64,000 nt of DNA from Hyalangium ruber (GCF_034259325.1 NZ_JAXIVS010000006.1:434001-498000), one strand, 5' to 3'. Positions 26,311-35,024 are shown, counted from the stretch's first letter. A program made the numbers and translations. The notes: generated by a model not told the origin, from the sequence alone.

Positions 26311-27186
26311 TCACGGAGCTGGCTTCTCTCGCTCCAGCTCCGCGCGGAAGAAGGCGCTGCCCTGGGCCAGTGTCCGCATGTAGGGGCGCACGTCCTCGCG
26401 CGCCTCGGCTGACAACTGTGCGAAGGGCGTTACGTGCTGGTCCGGCACGTAGCGAAAGGTGAGGTTCACCCGCCGCGTCTGAAAGTCGGGCAGCTCGGGC
26501 GGCATCTTGTGTCCCGCCCGGGTGTCCACCCGCTGCACCCGGTGGAAGGTCTGCTCCTTCCACCGCGCCCCACCGAAGAGCTGCAAGGAGCCGTCATCCA
26601 GCCACTGCTCGAGCACGATCTCGTCCCGCTCGCCCGGGCGGGTGGAGGTGACGAACTGGATCAGAGCCCGCTCACCCAGTGACAGTGAGGCCACCGGCCC
26701 CGGCTCGAAGTCCTTGTGCTCGCCCACGCGCGCCGTGTCCACCCAGCGCCCATCCTCCAGGCGGTTGCCGTAGAAGTTCACCAAGCAGGTGTTGAGGTGC
26801 CAGCCGGTGGGCATGTCCGGGCCCCGGAACATCCGGCGCGCCAGCTCTTCCACCTTCTTCACCTGGCGCTCGAGCACCGGCGGAAACGGCTCCGCCCGCA
26901 CGCATCGGTCCTTCACCCCCTTGGGAGGGCGGTAGTAGTCGAGGCACGCGAACTGCCAGTTGCCCAGCCAGTACACCGGGCGCAGCAGCCGGCGCTGCTC
27001 TTGTCCCGGAGGAGGAGGGAAGTGCTTCGAATAGCGCTCCTCCCACAGCGGCTTCAGCGTCGAGAGCCACTGGAGGATCTCCGAGCGGTCGGCCGCCGAG
27101 AGGAAGCTGGCGTTGTAGTGGTGGCCCGGCGTGCGCTGGCGGGCCTTGGAGGCCAGCATGCCGCCGCGACGAGGAGGAGGAGCCAT
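26311..27186 (-). CDS. AlkB-like 2-oxoglutarate/Fe(II) dioxygenase
   Basis: 291 residues. The iron ligands are visible as H157-K-D159 in V-G-E-H-K-D-F-E and H215 in T-F-H-R-V. The 2-oxoglutarate pocket is R239-V-N241-L-T-F-R245, the R-x-N-x-T-x-R signature of AlkB proteins. L-V-N-F-Y-G-N-R precedes the ligands, matching the AlkB N-x-Y strand. Members demethylate alkylated nucleic acids or modified proteins; which substrate applies here is not evident. The first 27 residues are basic and poorly conserved-looking, and the true start could be 27159. Confidence 0.85.
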   Translation of the reverse strand: MAPPPRRGGMLASKARQRTPGHHYNASFLSAADRSEILQWLSTLKPLWEERYSKHFPPPPGQEQRRLLRPVYWLGNWQFACLDYYRPPKGVKDRCVRAEPFPPVLERQVKKVEELARRMFRGPDMPTGWHLNTCLVNFYGNRLEDGRWVDTARVGEHKDFEPGPVASLSLGERALIQFVTSTRPGERDEIVLEQWLDDGSLQLFGGARWKEQTFHRVQRVDTRAGHKMPPELPDFQTRRVNLTFRYVPDQHVTPFAQLSAEAREDVRPYMRTLAQGSAFFRAELEREKPAP

Positions 27187-27295
27187 GGCCTCGTGCGACT
27201 ACCACAGCGCGCCCTGCCGCTACAGGCCACCTTTTCACCCCCGGACGCTTGGGGGGAGATTCCCCCGCCCGCCTGGCCGCTTATGATGCGGTCGC

Positions 27296-28267
27296 ATGCC
27301 ACTGCCGACTCCCCGTTTCCATGAGGATGCCCGCATCGGGCAGCTCTACCTGGAGCGCGCCGCCGAGGTCTCCGAGGAGGCCTGCCGCTACGCCGCCGAG
27401 CACCGCATCCGCCCCGCGCGCGAGGACCGGGTGCGCATCGCCGCTTTCGGCATCGACGTGCAGGTGGCCTTCTGCACCCCTGGCGCCAGCCTCTTCGTCC
27501 CCGGCGCCGTCGAGGACACCCAACGCACCCTGCGCTGGCTCTACGCGAACCTCGAGCGCGTCACCGAGCTCGTCTTCTCGCTCGACACCCACCGCGCCTT
27601 CCAGATCTTCCACCCCGCGTGGTGGCAGGACGTCGGGGGACGCCCGCCGCCGCCGCTCACCCCCATCACCGCCGAGGACATTCGCGCCGGCCGCTGGAGG
27701 CCCACCCGCCACCCGGAAGAGAGCCTCGCCTACTGCGAGCGCCTGGAGTCCAACGGCAAGTACATCCTCACCGTGTGGCCGTTCCATGCGCTGCTCGGAG
27801 GCCTGAGCCACCCGCTCGTCCCCGCCATGTACGAGGCGAGCCTCTTCCACGCGCTCGCGCGGGATACGCCCACCTGGTTCGAGCTCAAGGGCGAGCACCC
27901 GCTCACGGAGAACTACTCGGTGCTCTCCCCCGAGGTGACGGAGGTGCGCGGCCAGAAGGTCGGTGAATTCAACGCGCGCCTCTTCGAGCACCTCATGTCT
28001 TTCGACCGCGTGTACGTCTTCGGCCAGGCCAAGTCCCACTGCGTGCTCTCCACGCTGATGGACCTGCGCCAGCACATCGAGCGGACGGACCCCTCGAAGA
28101 TGGGCCGCGTCTGCATCCTCGAGGACGCGATGAGCTCCGTGCCCGCGCCGCCGTTGGAGCCGCTGCCGCCCTCGCTCGACTTCCCGCGCGTGGCGGACGA
28201 GGCCCTGCGCGAGTTCCAGAAGGCGGGCATGCGCGTGGTGCGCACCACGGATCCGCTCGAGCCGTGA
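27296..28267 (+). CDS. Nicotinamidase/isochorismatase-like cysteine hydrolase
   Basis: 323 residues, about 100 more than typical PncA. The fold signature starts with A-F-G-I-D54-V-Q-V-A-F-C. The metal-like site is L-D97-T-H99 plus H106 in Q-I-F-H-P, as in PncA. The candidate Lys is K198 in E-L-K-G-E, with E-N-Y-S after it, and the candidate nucleophile is C249 in A-K-S-H-C-V-L-S-T-L. These fit the nicotinamidase triad Asp/Lys/Cys. The likely reaction is nicotinamide to nicotinate, feeding pncB at 24864, although other amidohydrolase substrates are possible. It diverges from the AlkB gene and converges on glycerate kinase. Confidence 0.82.
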   Translation: MPLPTPRFHEDARIGQLYLERAAEVSEEACRYAAEHRIRPAREDRVRIAAFGIDVQVAFCTPGASLFVPGAVEDTQRTLRWLYANLERVTELVFSLDTHRAFQIFHPAWWQDVGGRPPPPLTPITAEDIRAGRWRPTRHPEESLAYCERLESNGKYILTVWPFHALLGGLSHPLVPAMYEASLFHALARDTPTWFELKGEHPLTENYSVLSPEVTEVRGQKVGEFNARLFEHLMSFDRVYVFGQAKSHCVLSTLMDLRQHIERTDPSKMGRVCILEDAMSSVPAPPLEPLPPSLDFPRVADEALREFQKAGMRVVRTTDPLEP

Positions 28268-28285
28268 GCCTCGGGCCCGGGCGCC

Positions 28286-29458
28286 CTACATGGTGCCCGA
28301 GCCGACCAGCTGCCCGTCCCGGCGTGTGTGCTCCCGGCTGTCTGGAGGCGCCATGCTCCGGGCCTCGGTGGCCCAGCGCACCGCCGCCTCCCGCAGCGCC
28401 TGCGTGGCGGCGACCTTGTCGAGCGCGGGCGTACCCACGTCGATGACCTGGTGGAACAGCGAGGTCTCCACCCCCTCCTCGCGAACCACCGAGCCCGCGA
28501 AGAGCACCACGATTCGCCCCAGCTCGCGGCTGGTGCGCGCCAGCGCGGCCGGCCCCTTGCCCAGCGCCGTCTGCCGATCGAACCGCCCCTCGCCCGTGAG
28601 CACCACGTCCGCCACCGCCACGCGCCGTGGGAGCTGGAGCGCCTGGGACACCAGCGAATACCCCGACATGATGCTGGCCCCCGCCAGCACCGCGAGCCCG
28701 AACCCCAGGCCCCCCGCCGCGCCCGAACCGGGCACCCGGATGAACTCCGGCCCCAGGCCCCGCGCGAAGTACCCCAGCGCCTCCTCCAACTCCTCTACCG
28801 CCGCCGGATCGGCGCCCTTCTGAGGACCGAAGAGCCGCGAGGCCCCATTGGGCCCCAGCAGCGGCGCCGTCACGTCCGTGGCCGCCAGCAGCTCCACCTG
28901 GGTGAGCCGAGGGTGCCGTCCACTGGCATCCACCCGCGCCAGGCGTCGCAGCGCCAGGCCACCGGGGGGCAACTCCTGGCCCTCGGAGTCGAGGAAGCGG
29001 TAGCCCAGCGCCGAGAGCGCTCCGGTGCCCCCATCGTTCGTCGCGCTGCCGCCCAGTCCGACGATGAGCTTGGTGCAGCCCGCCTCCAGCGCCGCTCGGA
29101 TCAGCTCGCCCGTGCCGTAGGAGGAGGCCCGCCGCACGTCCCGCGCGTCCGGCTTCTGCAGCGACAGCCCCGAGGCCGCCGCCATCTCGATGATCGCCGT
29201 CTGCCCGGAGTCCAGCACGGCATAGGCCGCCTCGACGGGCTCACCCAGCGGCCCCTGCACGGTGAGCACTCGCCGCTCACCCGGAGCTCCCGCCAGCATC
29301 GCCTCCACCGTGCCGGGCCCTCCATCCGCCAGCGGCGCTACATCCAGGTGGACCTCGGGGGCTGCCTCTTTCAACCCGGCTCGTAGGGCCTCAGCGGCTT
29401 CGGAGGCGGTGAGGGTGCCTTTGAACTCCTGGGGAGCGATCAGCCAGCGGAGGTTCAC
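28286..29458 (-). CDS. Glycerate kinase (GlxK/GarK family)
   Basis: 390 residues, GTG start overlapping the stop of the upstream lipoprotein gene (GTGA). It opens with R-W-L-I-A-P-Q-E-F-K-G-T-L and P-L-A-D-G-G-P-G-T-V, the nucleotide/glycerate-binding segments of the family; further on are LIVGLGGSATNDGGTGALSA and VLTGEGRFDRQT. It phosphorylates D-glycerate to 2- or 3-phosphoglycerate in the cytoplasm, linking glyoxylate or serine breakdown to glycolysis. The C-terminal 20 residues are extra and charged. It is the last gene of a leftward set of three with overlapping codons. Confidence 0.9.
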   Translation of the reverse strand: MNLRWLIAPQEFKGTLTASEAAEALRAGLKEAAPEVHLDVAPLADGGPGTVEAMLAGAPGERRVLTVQGPLGEPVEAAYAVLDSGQTAIIEMAAASGLSLQKPDARDVRRASSYGTGELIRAALEAGCTKLIVGLGGSATNDGGTGALSALGYRFLDSEGQELPPGGLALRRLARVDASGRHPRLTQVELLAATDVTAPLLGPNGASRLFGPQKGADPAAVEELEEALGYFARGLGPEFIRVPGSGAAGGLGFGLAVLAGASIMSGYSLVSQALQLPRRVAVADVVLTGEGRFDRQTALGKGPAALARTSRELGRIVVLFAGSVVREEGVETSLFHQVIDVGTPALDKVAATQALREAAVRWATEARSMAPPDSREHTRRDGQLVGSGTM

Positions 29459-29802
29459 GGTTCGTTCTTCGCTTCCTGAGTTGGAGGTTCGATGGTGACG
29501 TTGCCGCCCGGCAGCGAGAGGGCGACGCACTTGCTCTGGAGTCCTTCTTCCACGCACTGCTCGTGGGCTTTGCACTGCCCACGGCAGGGCAGGGTGACGC
29601 AGTAACCGGTGTTCGGATCGCAGTGAGTCCCCGGCGGGCAGGCCGCGTAGCAGCCGCCCTGGGCGCGCGAGACGCCCGAGGACGCCACCGCGATCGTCGA
29701 GTTGATGAGGGCCTCGGCCACCTCTCCCGAGCCGCCACCCCTGCAGCCAGCCCCGAGCGCCAGCAGCACCACGAGCAGCCCGCGTTTCCAGTGGAGCTTC
29801 AT
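29455..29802 (-). CDS. Small Cys-rich lipoprotein
   Basis: 115 residues, ATG 29802 preceded by GGAGGAA. The signal ends in a lipobox (L-G-A-G-C, Cys at about residue 20). The mature part has a cluster of Cys residues (C-Y-A-A-C, H-C, Y-C, L-P-C, Q-C, Q-C, K-C), as in the short disulfide-rich modules common in myxobacterial surface lipoproteins. Function unknown. Its start overlaps the stop of the cysteine-cluster protein (ATGA) and its stop overlaps the start of glycerate kinase. Confidence 0.75.
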   Translation of the reverse strand: MKLHWKRGLLVVLLALGAGCRGGGSGEVAEALINSTIAVASSGVSRAQGGCYAACPPGTHCDPNTGYCVTLPCRGQCKAHEQCVEEGLQSKCVALSLPGGNVTIEPPTQEAKNEP

Positions 29803-30284
29803 CGTCGTTCCTCCAGGGACAGGGCCTCCGCGTGCCATTCCAGCAGAGGGCGTGGACTCTTGAGGTGGGGCCGCACGCGCTGGGAGACCGCCTCCAGCCG
29901 CCGCAGGAGCGTGTCCACGGCCTCCGCGGGCTGGCGAGCAGGGCCTCGGATGCGCTCGCAGAAGAAGGTGCGGCAGCCGAAGGGCCGGTCCGCGTAGACG
30001 GTACACCGCTTGCCTGCCCCATCCAGGTACGGGCAGGCGCCATCGTCGCGGGGAGGGGGGAGGCCGTGGCGGCTCGCGAGCAGCTGCCACTCCGGGTGCC
30101 ACAGCCAGGGCTGGCGCTGGGTCCGCGCCAGCTGGCAACACTCACCGCTGGCGGGGCAGGAGAAGGGGGCGTAGGCCGTGTCGGCTCGCTGGTAGATGAC
30201 CCTCAGCTCCCGCAGCGCCCGCGCCTCCGCGATCTCGCTGGCCTGTGGGGCCTCGTCCTCGTCGTCCCAGTCCCGCTCTTGCAT
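29799..30284 (-). CDS. YkgJ-family cysteine cluster protein
   Basis: 161 residues from the ATG at 30284, which AAGG precedes by 6 nt; a GTG at 30302 is in frame. The Cys pattern is F-S-C-P-A-S-G-E-C-C near residue 55, then C-P-Y-L near 85, C-T-V-Y and G-C-R-T-F-F-C, which is the YkgJ/UPF0153 zinc- or iron-chelating pattern. The family is cytoplasmic and of uncertain function. It overlaps the small lipoprotein gene by 4 bp, and glycerate kinase follows. Confidence 0.85.
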   Translation of the reverse strand: MQERDWDDEDEAPQASEIAEARALRELRVIYQRADTAYAPFSCPASGECCQLARTQRQPWLWHPEWQLLASRHGLPPPRDDGACPYLDGAGKRCTVYADRPFGCRTFFCERIRGPARQPAEAVDTLLRRLEAVSQRVRPHLKSPRPLLEWHAEALSLEERR

Positions 30285-30332
30285 CCAGGGCCTTTTTCTC
30301 ACAACGAGGGGGCCGCGGTCGAACCACCTCTC

Positions 30333-31616
30333 TCAGAGAACTCGCAGGACGAAGCACTTCAGGTAGCGCGTTTCCCGCAAATTCAAGAGTACCGGGTGAT
30401 CCTTGCCTGCTCCCCGGCGCTCGATGATCTGCACGCGTCGGCGCGCATCCGCGGCAGCCGAGGCCAGCATGTCCTCGAAGGCCTGCTCGTTCACGTGGTA
30501 GGTGCAGCTGGCGGAGATGAGGTAGCCCCCGGGCCGCAGCAGCTGCATGGCGCGCAGGTTGATCTCCTTGTACCCGCGCACGGCGGCCTCCACCGCGTCC
30601 TTGTTCTTCGCGAAGGAGGGCGGGTCCAGGACGATGGTGTCGAAGCGCCGCCCCTCGTCCACCGCGTCTCTCAGGAAGTCGAAGGCGTTGGCCACCACCA
30701 CGTCCAGGTTGGTGAGGCGGTTGGCGGCGGCGTTGTCGCGAAGCTGGGCGGCGGCCGCGTCCGAAATCTCCACGGCGGTGACGCGCTGGGCGCGCGTGGC
30801 CAGCTGGAGCGCGAAGCCTCCTACATAGGAGAAGCAGTCCAGCGCCTCGCCATGGGCGTACTGCGCCGCCATGACGTGATTCTCCCGCTGGTCGAGGAAG
30901 GCGCCCGTCTTCTGTCCCTCGAGCAGGTCGGCCTTCATGCGCACCAGCCCCTCGTCGAAGGAGATGGGGCCGGGGAGCTGGCCGCGCAGCAGGCCCTTCT
31001 CCGACGGCAGGCCCTCCAGGGCGCGCACGCCCACGTCCGAGCGGTTGACGATGCCCTTGGGCTTGAACAGCTCGGTGAGCAGGTCCGCGATGAGCTCCTT
31101 GCGCGACTCCATGGCCGGCACGAGGAACTGCGCGCTCAGGTAGTCACCGTAGCGGTCCACCACGAGCCCGGGGAGCTGGTCCGCCTCGCCGTGGACGAGC
31201 CGGTAGGTGTGCTCTCCGGGCAGCGCCTTGCGCCGCAGCGCGTCGGCCGCCGCGAGCCGCTGGCGGAAGAAGTCCGCGTCCACCGGCACATCCTCGTAGC
31301 TGAGCCAGCGCAGGGAGATCTTCGACTGCCGGGAGTAGAAGGCCTTGCCGAGGAACCAGCCCCGGCTGTCGGTGACGCGCACCACCTCGCCTCCGGCCAG
31401 GCCCGGGTCTCCGTTGAGGTCGGCGCGGTAGATCCACGGGTGGCCGCCCTGCCAGCGCTCCACGCCGCGGCGCAGCAGGGAGACCTGGGGCAGGCCGTCG
31501 GGCCCGAGCTCGGGCGCGGTGCGGTCGGGGGCCGGGGTCTCCGGGCGGTGTGGTCGGCCTCGGCCGGGCTGTGGGCGCGAGGGCCTTCCCTTCTTGTGTC
31601 CGGGCGTGGTGGGCAT
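30333..31616 (-). CDS. rlmI: SAM-dependent rRNA cytosine methyltransferase, RlmI-like
   Basis: 427 residues. A basic, Pro/Arg-rich N-terminal tail (1-40) precedes a PUA-like domain (about 45-110, with HPWIYRADL). The methyltransferase domain has D-C-F-S-Y-V-G-G-F-A (motif I) and F-D-T-I-V-L-D-P-P-S-F-A, the catalytic D-P-P motif. The architecture matches RlmI, which makes m5C1962 in 23S rRNA; the exact target is inferred. The tail is longer than in E. coli. It diverges from the gene at 31648 across only 31 bp. Confidence 0.85.
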   Translation of the reverse strand: MPTTPGHKKGRPSRPQPGRGRPHRPETPAPDRTAPELGPDGLPQVSLLRRGVERWQGGHPWIYRADLNGDPGLAGGEVVRVTDSRGWFLGKAFYSRQSKISLRWLSYEDVPVDADFFRQRLAAADALRRKALPGEHTYRLVHGEADQLPGLVVDRYGDYLSAQFLVPAMESRKELIADLLTELFKPKGIVNRSDVGVRALEGLPSEKGLLRGQLPGPISFDEGLVRMKADLLEGQKTGAFLDQRENHVMAAQYAHGEALDCFSYVGGFALQLATRAQRVTAVEISDAAAAQLRDNAAANRLTNLDVVVANAFDFLRDAVDEGRRFDTIVLDPPSFAKNKDAVEAAVRGYKEINLRAMQLLRPGGYLISASCTYHVNEQAFEDMLASAAADARRRVQIIERRGAGKDHPVLLNLRETRYLKCFVLRVL

Positions 31617-31647
31617 GGTCGTGGCGCGGCGTATACTGCCAACCCGC

Positions 31648-32163
31648 GTGAGATACGAGCTGCTCCTTCAGACAATGGTTCCCGGGACGCCTTATGACAG
31701 CTCCCGGGTGGATGCCCTGCTCGTGGAGCGGGGGGCGACCGCGCGGCCGGATGGCATGCGCGTCTGGCGCCTCAAGAACGGGGACGTGGAGGTGGGCGAG
31801 CTGCGCGAGAACGGCCAGGTCGTCGCCACCGAGGTGCGGGTGCCGCTCTCGGACCGGACGGAGCTGATGCGCGAGGCGGTGGAGGAGGCCGCCACGCTGG
31901 CCCAGGCCGCCGAGGTCCGCCTGGTGGATCCGCAGCTCGGGCGCCCGCTGACCGCCAACGACAGCGGCTCGGTGGCGGAGCAGTACCTGCGCACCGCGCG
32001 CTACGCGGGCGAGATGATGGGCCTGTCCGAGGCGGTGTCCGCCAGCTACGCCGCCCAGCCCGAGGGGTTCCCGACGGGCGGCAAGGTGCTGCTGGGCATC
32101 GTCGGCTTCCTCATCGTCCTGTACCTGGTGGTGAACGGGCTCATCAGCCAGTTGGGCGGCTGA
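31648..32163 (+). CDS. Tail-anchored membrane protein, unknown
   Basis: 171 residues, GTG start (VRYELLLQTMVPGTPYD). The longer frame to 31519 lies inside the opposite-strand RlmI gene and is rejected. A soluble N-terminal region of about 145 residues has mixed alpha/beta character. A single C-terminal membrane segment (GKVLLGIVGFLIVLYLVVNG, about 146-165) would anchor it. I do not recognise the family. fxsA begins 59 bp downstream on the same strand, which suggests a shared transcript and a membrane role. A TATACT lies at about 31632 in the short divergent gap. Confidence 0.65.
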   Translation: MRYELLLQTMVPGTPYDSSRVDALLVERGATARPDGMRVWRLKNGDVEVGELRENGQVVATEVRVPLSDRTELMREAVEEAATLAQAAEVRLVDPQLGRPLTANDSGSVAEQYLRTARYAGEMMGLSEAVSASYAAQPEGFPTGGKVLLGIVGFLIVLYLVVNGLISQLGG

Positions 32164-32222
32164 GACGCACGGAGTCCTCCAGAAGCGAGGAAAAGGCCGG
32201 GGCGGGGTGTTAGGGAGGAGTC

Positions 32223-32735
32223 GTGGCCAGGTACCTCTTTCTCGCATTCACGGTGGTGCCGTTCGTGGAGTTGTATCTCCTCATCGGGATCGGCCGGCAG
32301 GTAGGCGTGCTTCCAACCTTGGGGATGGTGGTCGCGAGCGGTCTGCTCGGCGCCTGGCTCGCCAAGCGAGAGGGCCGGCGCGTCCTGCGAAGCTGGCAGG
32401 GGGCGGTGGCCCAGGGGCGCCTCCCCGAGGAGGGCATCCTGCACGGCGCCCTCGTCCTCGTGGGCGGCGTGCTGCTCATTACTCCGGGCGTCCTCACCGA
32501 CGCGGTGGGGTTCCTGCTGCTCCTTCCTCCGGCCCGGCGGTTCATCGCCGCCCGGCTGCGGCGCGCGCTCGATCGCCGGATGCAGGCGGGCACGCTCCGG
32601 GTCGGCTCCTTTGGCTGGGGAGGCTTCCCGGGCATGGGCTCCTCGGGGGAGCCGTTCTCCCGCGCTTCACCGCCCTCTCGCCGCTCGCAGGGAGAGGTGG
32701 ATGCGGAGTTCACGGACGAGGGGCCCGGGCGCTGA
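32223..32735 (+). CDS. fxsA: FxsA family membrane protein
   Basis: 170 residues, GTG start after GGGAGGAG. The pattern V-P-F-V-E-L-Y-L-L-I-G-I-G then G-L-L-G-A-W-L-A-K-R-E-G, and later G-A-L-V-L-V-G-G-V-L-L-I-T-P-G-V-L-T-D, is the FxsA signature with three membrane helices. In E. coli FxsA affects exclusion of phage T7 by F plasmid; its normal role is unclear. The C-terminal 45 residues are polar and variable. It converges on the FecR-type gene with 4 bp between. Confidence 0.88.
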   Translation: MARYLFLAFTVVPFVELYLLIGIGRQVGVLPTLGMVVASGLLGAWLAKREGRRVLRSWQGAVAQGRLPEEGILHGALVLVGGVLLITPGVLTDAVGFLLLLPPARRFIAARLRRALDRRMQAGTLRVGSFGWGGFPGMGSSGEPFSRASPPSRRSQGEVDAEFTDEGPGR

Positions 32736-32739
32736 AGGC

Positions 32740-34290
32740 TTACGGCAGCAGCGCGGCCTTGGCCTCGCGGACGTAGCGGCCCTTGGGGAACTCGCGCAGG
32801 TAGCGGCGGTACTCGGTCGCCGCCTCATCCTTGGCCAGCCGCTCCTCGAAGCACCGCGCCCGCAGGTAGCGCGCCTGCTCACGGAACTCGCGAACCGGGC
32901 TCTGCACGGCGATCTCCGCGAGCCCCACCAGGAAGCTCTCGCACGCCGTGGCGTTGAGCTGCTCCCGCGCGTGCCACAGGAAGCGCGCGTCCGTTGTCCC
33001 CGGCTGCGCGACCCCTGGCTCCGGTGGAGTCCAGCGCGTGTCCGGCGCTGACGGGGCCACCACTGTCTCTGTTGGCTCCGGACTCGAGGGCACGGGGTAG
33101 GGCGCGAACTCGGAGCCAGAGGACTCCGGCGCTGAGGGGGCCATGGCCACGGGGGCGGGTTTCTCCTCCGGGGGCGCGCTCGCGGAAGGTTCGGGTTCGG
33201 GAGAAGCGGGGGACACGGCGGCGGCCGGCTCCGGCGCTCGTGCCGGGGAAGGCTCGGCGGGAGCAGGCCGTGGGGCGGGCGTGGGCATGGGTTCCGCCAG
33301 CGGAAGCCCCAGCTCCTGGAAGACCTGACGGTCCTTCGCGGAGAGCGCACGGGCCTTCGGGGTGGGCTTGCCGGAAGTCACCGCCACGCGCTCACCCGCG
33401 TTCACGAGTCGCGGGAGCTGACCGGCGGTCTCGATCTGCACCCTGCCTTCGAGCACGGCCACCACCGCGCCGCGCGCCGTGCGCTCGACGGAGAAGACGG
33501 TACCCACCACGGAGGCGCGTACGCCCGCCGCCTCCACGGTGAAGCCCTTGCGCGCCACATGGGAGGCCCGCACGGTCAACCGTCCCCGCTTGACCGTGAG
33601 GTGGACGTCCTCCGCCACGGTGCGCGCCAGGGTCACCTCCGAGTTGGGAGACAGCCGCACCCGGCTCGCGTCGGGAAGCTGCAACTGGGCGTTGGACTTC
33701 GCCCGCGTTCGCACGGAGGTGCCCGCCTGGAGCTGAGTGCCCGGCTGGAGCAGGCGCTCAGGCGTCTTCGGCTCGCGGATCCACGCTCCCGTGGCGCTCT
33801 CGACCCGGGTCGCGATGAGCGGCGCGGCGGTGGGGGCGGGCGCCTCTGGCGGCACGGGACTCGGGGGCACGGGGGCGGGGGCAGGAGGCTCCTGACGCGC
33901 CACCTGAGGCGGGGGCGTCTCCTCGCGCACCACGGCGACCTTCGGAGGGCTCGGCTGGGGCGGAGGCGCCGCCGGACGCAGCACCACGAAGGCCAGCACG
34001 GCTGCCAGGGCGCCCGTGGCGGCTAGCGCCCACGGCCAACGGGGCCGCTGCTCGAGCCGGGCGAGCCGCTGGGCCGCGGCGCTCTGGAGGCGCTCATTCA
34101 CCTCCGCCCAGCGCACCTCGGGCGACTCCTCCCGCGCCGTGCTCAGCAGGGACTGGGCCCGGCGCAGCTCGGTGAGCTTTTGGGCGCACACCTCGCAGCC
34201 AGCCACGTGCTCCGCCACGCGGGCATTGGCCTCGACCTCCAGCTCGCCCGCGGCGAACGCCCACAGCGCCTCGGTCTCATGGCGTGCCAT
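32740..34290 (-). CDS. Anti-sigma factor with zinc finger, FecR domain and repeats
   Basis: 516 residues, ATG 34290 with GGAGG upstream. The zinc finger is H28-x3-C32-x2-C35, the ZAS module that binds ECF sigma factors. A membrane helix is near residues 83-102. The periplasmic part has a Pro-rich linker, a FecR domain (about 210-310, with SVRTRAKSNAQLQLPD and VVGTVFSVE), a second Pro/Ala/Glu-rich spacer (about 345-430) and a C-terminal tetratricopeptide-like segment (FREQARYLRARCFEERLAKD). It probably holds the sigma factor encoded immediately upstream, whose gene overlaps by 14 bp, and releases it on an envelope signal. Confidence 0.85.
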   Translation of the reverse strand: MARHETEALWAFAAGELEVEANARVAEHVAGCEVCAQKLTELRRAQSLLSTAREESPEVRWAEVNERLQSAAAQRLARLEQRPRWPWALAATGALAAVLAFVVLRPAAPPPQPSPPKVAVVREETPPPQVARQEPPAPAPVPPSPVPPEAPAPTAAPLIATRVESATGAWIREPKTPERLLQPGTQLQAGTSVRTRAKSNAQLQLPDASRVRLSPNSEVTLARTVAEDVHLTVKRGRLTVRASHVARKGFTVEAAGVRASVVGTVFSVERTARGAVVAVLEGRVQIETAGQLPRLVNAGERVAVTSGKPTPKARALSAKDRQVFQELGLPLAEPMPTPAPRPAPAEPSPARAPEPAAAVSPASPEPEPSASAPPEEKPAPVAMAPSAPESSGSEFAPYPVPSSPEPTETVVAPSAPDTRWTPPEPGVAQPGTTDARFLWHAREQLNATACESFLVGLAEIAVQSPVREFREQARYLRARCFEERLAKDEAATEYRRYLREFPKGRYVREAKAALLP

Positions 34291-34984
34291 GGGGACCTCC
34301 GGCGCGGGGCGTGTCGAGCAGTCGCTGCATGGCCTCGGTGAATTCCAGCCGGGCATGGTGCAGCCGGCTGCGGACAGTATTGGCCGAGCTTCCCACAGCT
34401 TCGGCGATCTCGTCCGGCGTCATCCCGCACAGCTCGTAATAGACGAAGACGATGCGCTTCTTGGGTTTGAGCCGCTCCAGGGCCTGCTCTACCAGGCGCG
34501 CCGCCTGTCGCCGCTCGGCCTCCCGCTCGGGGTCCTCATTCGAGGCAAAGGCTTCGGGCGGAGTCGCCACCGGGTCCTCGGGCCGGCGCCGCTTCCAGCG
34601 CAGGTGGGACAGCGCCACGTTGGCGCACACCCGATAGAGGAAGGTGCGGAAGCGTGCCTCGCCCCGGAACCCCTTCACCGCCGACAGCAGCCGCAGGTAC
34701 GTCTCCTGAAGGAGGTCCTCCACATCGGTGCGGTTACCCACCAGGTGGTGCAAGGTGCGCGCGGCGTCCTCGCGGGTGAGCTGGTACAGCCGGTCGAAGG
34801 CGGTGACATCTCCCTGCTGGAGGCGGTGGACCAGGGCTGTCAGCTGACTCTCATCCAGGGAGGGCGCGGGCGCGGGCGTCAGGCCCAGGCGCGCTCCGAG
34901 CGCGGAGGGGGCCTGCGGGGATCGTGCGCCACGGAAGAACAACGGGGAGCCCCCCTCGATGATTTGGACAGTCCAGGCCAGCAC
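34277..34984 (-). CDS. ECF RNA polymerase sigma factor
   Basis: 235 residues, GTG start with GGAGG 4 nt upstream. Region 2 is DVTAFDRLYQLTREDAARTL ... DVEDLLQETYLRLL, and region 4 is LKPKKRIVFVYYELCGMTPD ... TVRSRLHHARLEF. The N-terminal 45 residues are an unusual extension. It is the partner of the FecR-type anti-sigma protein (14-bp overlap). The region upstream holds an AT-rich palindrome at 35025-35045 between this gene and the divergent lipoprotein gene, which may control both. Confidence 0.9.
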   Translation of the reverse strand: MLAWTVQIIEGGSPLFFRGARSPQAPSALGARLGLTPAPAPSLDESQLTALVHRLQQGDVTAFDRLYQLTREDAARTLHHLVGNRTDVEDLLQETYLRLLSAVKGFRGEARFRTFLYRVCANVALSHLRWKRRRPEDPVATPPEAFASNEDPEREAERRQAARLVEQALERLKPKKRIVFVYYELCGMTPDEIAEAVGSSANTVRSRLHHARLEFTEAMQRLLDTPRAGGPHGTP

Positions 34985-35024
34985 ATTACCTCCATGCCCC
35001 TGGGTCTCCGCAGCAGCGCCCGGC

